Assembly: GCA_945900695.1 (NCBI GenBank)
Contig: CAMDJU010000158.1
Location: forward strand, 1 to 6,514
From: Bordetella parapertussis
GTDB lineage: Bacteria > Pseudomonadota > Gammaproteobacteria > Burkholderiales > Burkholderiaceae_C
DNA length: 6,514 nucleotides
Reading direction: 5' to 3'
Shown in pieces: positions 5,098 to 6,514 of this stretch. Within the stretch, counting starts at the first letter, position 1, and every line of letters begins with the position of its first letter. The position numbers were made by a program, and so were the translations under genes. The notes below the pieces were generated by a model, which saw only the letters and a program-made list of their open reading frames with translations, was not told the DNA's origin and ran no database searches.

Positions 5098-6360
5098 ATG
5101 AGCGATGCGGTGGTGGACTTGCTGCGCCAGGCCTTTGATGCGGCCGTGGCCTCGGCCCAGCCACAGGTGTGCGTGCCGCCCTTCATCCCTGCTGCGCCCA
5201 AAGGGCGTTTGATCGTGGTGGGTGCGGGCAAGGCCAGCGCCGCCATGGCACGCGCGGTGGAGTTGCATGCCCCTTGCCCGGTCAGCGGCTTGGTGGTCAC
5301 CCGATACGGCCACGCGGTGGATTGCCAACACATAGAGATCGTGCAAGCCGCCCACCCGGTACCCGATGAAGCGGGCATGCAGGCCGCCCAACGCATGTTG
5401 CAGTTGGTGCAAGGCCTGAGCGCCGATGATGTGGTTTTGTGCTTAATCTCGGGCGGGGGTTCGGCCTTGTTGCCCTTGCCCATGTCTGGCATCACATTGG
5501 CTGATAAACAAAGCATTTCCCGCGCCCTGCTGCGCTGTGGCGCGAACATTGGCGAGATCAACACCGTGCGGCGCCATTTGTCGGCCATCAAAGGTGGGCG
5601 CTTGGCCGCCGCTTGTGCCCCGGCGCAAGTGATCAGTTTGTTGATCTCTGACGTGCCCGGCGATAAACCGATTGACATTGCCTCGGGCCCCACCGTGGGC
5701 GACCCCAGCACCTGTGCCGATGCCTTGGCCATTGTCAAGCGCTATGGCATTGACATGCCTGCGGCGGCCTTGGCGTGTTTGCAGTCGGGACAAGGCGAGT
5801 CGGTCAAGCCCGATGACCCACGCTTGCAACACAACCAAGTGCACATCGTGGCGTCACCGCAAATCGCGTTGGAGGCGGCGGCGCGGGTGATTGCGCAAGC
5901 GGGTCTTCGGGCACATATCCTGAGTGACGCCATTGAGGGTGAAGCCCGCGATGTGGGCCAAGTGATGGCCGCCATGGCGGTGCAAGTGGCCGAGCGCGGT
6001 CAACCCTTTGCCGCGCCTTGCGTGCTCCTCAGCGGTGGCGAGACCACGGTCACCGTCACTGGCGATGGGCGTGGTGGTCGCAACGTGGAGTTTTTGCTGT
6101 CTCTGGGTGTGGCCAGCCAAGGGCATGCACGCATCCATGCCCTGGCCGCCGACACCGATGGCATCGATGGGCAAGAAGAAACCGCAGGGGCGTATTGGAC
6201 GCCCCAGACCATGGCGCGTGCCCATGCCCTGGGCTTAAACCCCATGGCCGAGTTGGACCGCAACAACGGGCACGGATTTTTTGAAGCCCTGGGCCAGCAA
6301 GTGGGCGATGGGCCGACCCGCACCAATGTGAATGACTTTCGCGCCATCTACATTGCTTGA
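5098..6360 (+). CDS. Glycerate 2-kinase, MOFRL/DUF4147 type (GckA/TtuD-like)
   Basis: A 420-residue cytoplasmic kinase, normal for the family, converting D-glycerate and ATP to 2-phosphoglycerate; it links glyoxylate, tartrate or hydroxypyruvate breakdown to lower glycolysis. Relatives are often misnamed hydroxypyruvate reductase (TtuD). The N-terminal DUF4147 domain has VVGAGKASAAM (40-50, with K45 the likely ligand-binding lysine), AHPVPDEAG (85-93), LISGGGSALLPLP (116-128), NTVRRHLSAIKGGRLA (155-170) and SDVPGD (184-189) leading into IASGPTVGDPSTC (194-206). The C-terminal MOFRL domain has LLSGGETTVTVTGDGRGGRN (310-329, with R328), ADTDGIDG (351-358) and GPTRTNVNDFRA (405-416). Where I expect a NDS/NDA-like motif before FFE, this protein has NNG (389-391). 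It follows the GNAT gene and is four bases from the next start codon, so an operon continuing rightward is likely. Strong family match. Confidence 0.95.
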   Translation: MSDAVVDLLRQAFDAAVASAQPQVCVPPFIPAAPKGRLIVVGAGKASAAMARAVELHAPCPVSGLVVTRYGHAVDCQHIEIVQAAHPVPDEAGMQAAQRMLQLVQGLSADDVVLCLISGGGSALLPLPMSGITLADKQSISRALLRCGANIGEINTVRRHLSAIKGGRLAAACAPAQVISLLISDVPGDKPIDIASGPTVGDPSTCADALAIVKRYGIDMPAAALACLQSGQGESVKPDDPRLQHNQVHIVASPQIALEAAARVIAQAGLRAHILSDAIEGEARDVGQVMAAMAVQVAERGQPFAAPCVLLSGGETTVTVTGDGRGGRNVEFLLSLGVASQGHARIHALAADTDGIDGQEETAGAYWTPQTMARAHALGLNPMAELDRNNGHGFFEALGQQVGDGPTRTNVNDFRAIYIA

Positions 6361-6364
6361 AAAC

Positions 6365-6514
6365 ATGCCCACAGACACCGTGACAGAAGGCGCTTTGCGC
6401 CACGACTTGGCGGTTGTCTACCAGTTGGCTGCCCGCCGAGCTTGGAACGACACGTGTGGACGCATATCTCGGTGGCCCTGGCGCATGCCCAATGGGTGGG
6501 CGATGGCCGCATAC
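6365..6514 (+). CDS. 5' end of a gene resembling class II aldolase/adducin proteins, probably frameshifted (partial)
   Basis: ATG 6365-6367 begins four bases after the glycerate kinase stop, and the frame is open for 50 codons to the window edge. The start, LRHDLAVVYQLAARRAWND (about residues 11-29), looks like the N-terminal helix of class II aldolase/adducin-fold proteins, which commonly lie beside glycerate and tartrate genes. After D29 the frame gives GRISRWPWRMPNGW, which is not family-like, while the frame from 6454 reads VWTHISVAL, matching the expected THIS... motif. One base therefore seems to be missing near 6452-6454, by sequencing error or by mutation. No clear Shine-Dalgarno is present. 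Presence of a gene is fairly likely; the family is tentative. Confidence 0.45.
   Translation, partial: MPTDTVTEGALRHDLAVVYQLAARRAWNDTCGRISRWPWRMPNGWAMAAY

Noticed and set aside
5053..5100. TTG start 15 codons upstream for the glycerate kinase
   Set aside because: The ATG at 5098 has a GGAG at ideal spacing and matches the expected N-terminus; the TTG has neither.

Overview
The window looks like a piece of a betaproteobacterial chromosome, most likely Burkholderiales/Comamonadaceae. The reasons are an orphan Bug/TctC-type solute-binding protein, a DinB with the long N-terminal insertion I associate with that order, moderately high GC, and gene-dense layout. The taxonomic call is inference. 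No mobile element, CRISPR array, tRNA or rRNA is visible.

Layout. Positions 1-143 are the 3' end of a plus-strand gene of unknown function; its product ends in Phe, as many outer-membrane beta-barrels do. A GntR/FCD transcription factor (200-844, minus) is divergent from a two-gene plus-strand unit: a PdxA-family dehydrogenase (938-1867) and a periplasmic Bug-type binding protein (1918-2889). The 93-bp divergent region holds a perfect 12-bp palindrome (904-915), the best candidate operator. Convergent to this unit is dinB, DNA polymerase IV (2964-4247, minus, GTG start). A 342-bp gap follows, then a GNAT acetyltransferase (4590-5045, plus), a MOFRL-type glycerate 2-kinase (5098-6360, plus), and the start of a further gene (from 6365) resembling class II aldolases, apparently with a frameshift, which runs off the window.

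How it fits together. The GntR, PdxA-like and Bug genes look like a small substrate-responsive catabolic cassette: the Bug protein captures an organic acid in the periplasm, the dehydrogenase oxidises a hydroxylated (di)acid, and the regulator senses a pathway ligand. The PdxA-like protein keeps the three metal-binding histidines but has replaced four of the five residues that bind substrate in E. coli PdxA, so vitamin B6 synthesis is unlikely. Glycerate kinase feeds glycerate into lower glycolysis and may serve the same carbon-acid metabolism, but dinB and the GNAT gene lie between, so that link is weak.

The least explained stretch is 4343-4583. It has an intrinsic-terminator-like structure on the plus strand although no plus-strand protein gene lies upstream of it after 2889, two mutually exclusive hairpins sharing one arm, a 12-bp palindrome, and a separate inverted repeat whose right arm sits against the GNAT start codon. 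This suggests either an undescribed small RNA or an attenuation/riboswitch-like leader. I could not assign it to any RNA family I know.
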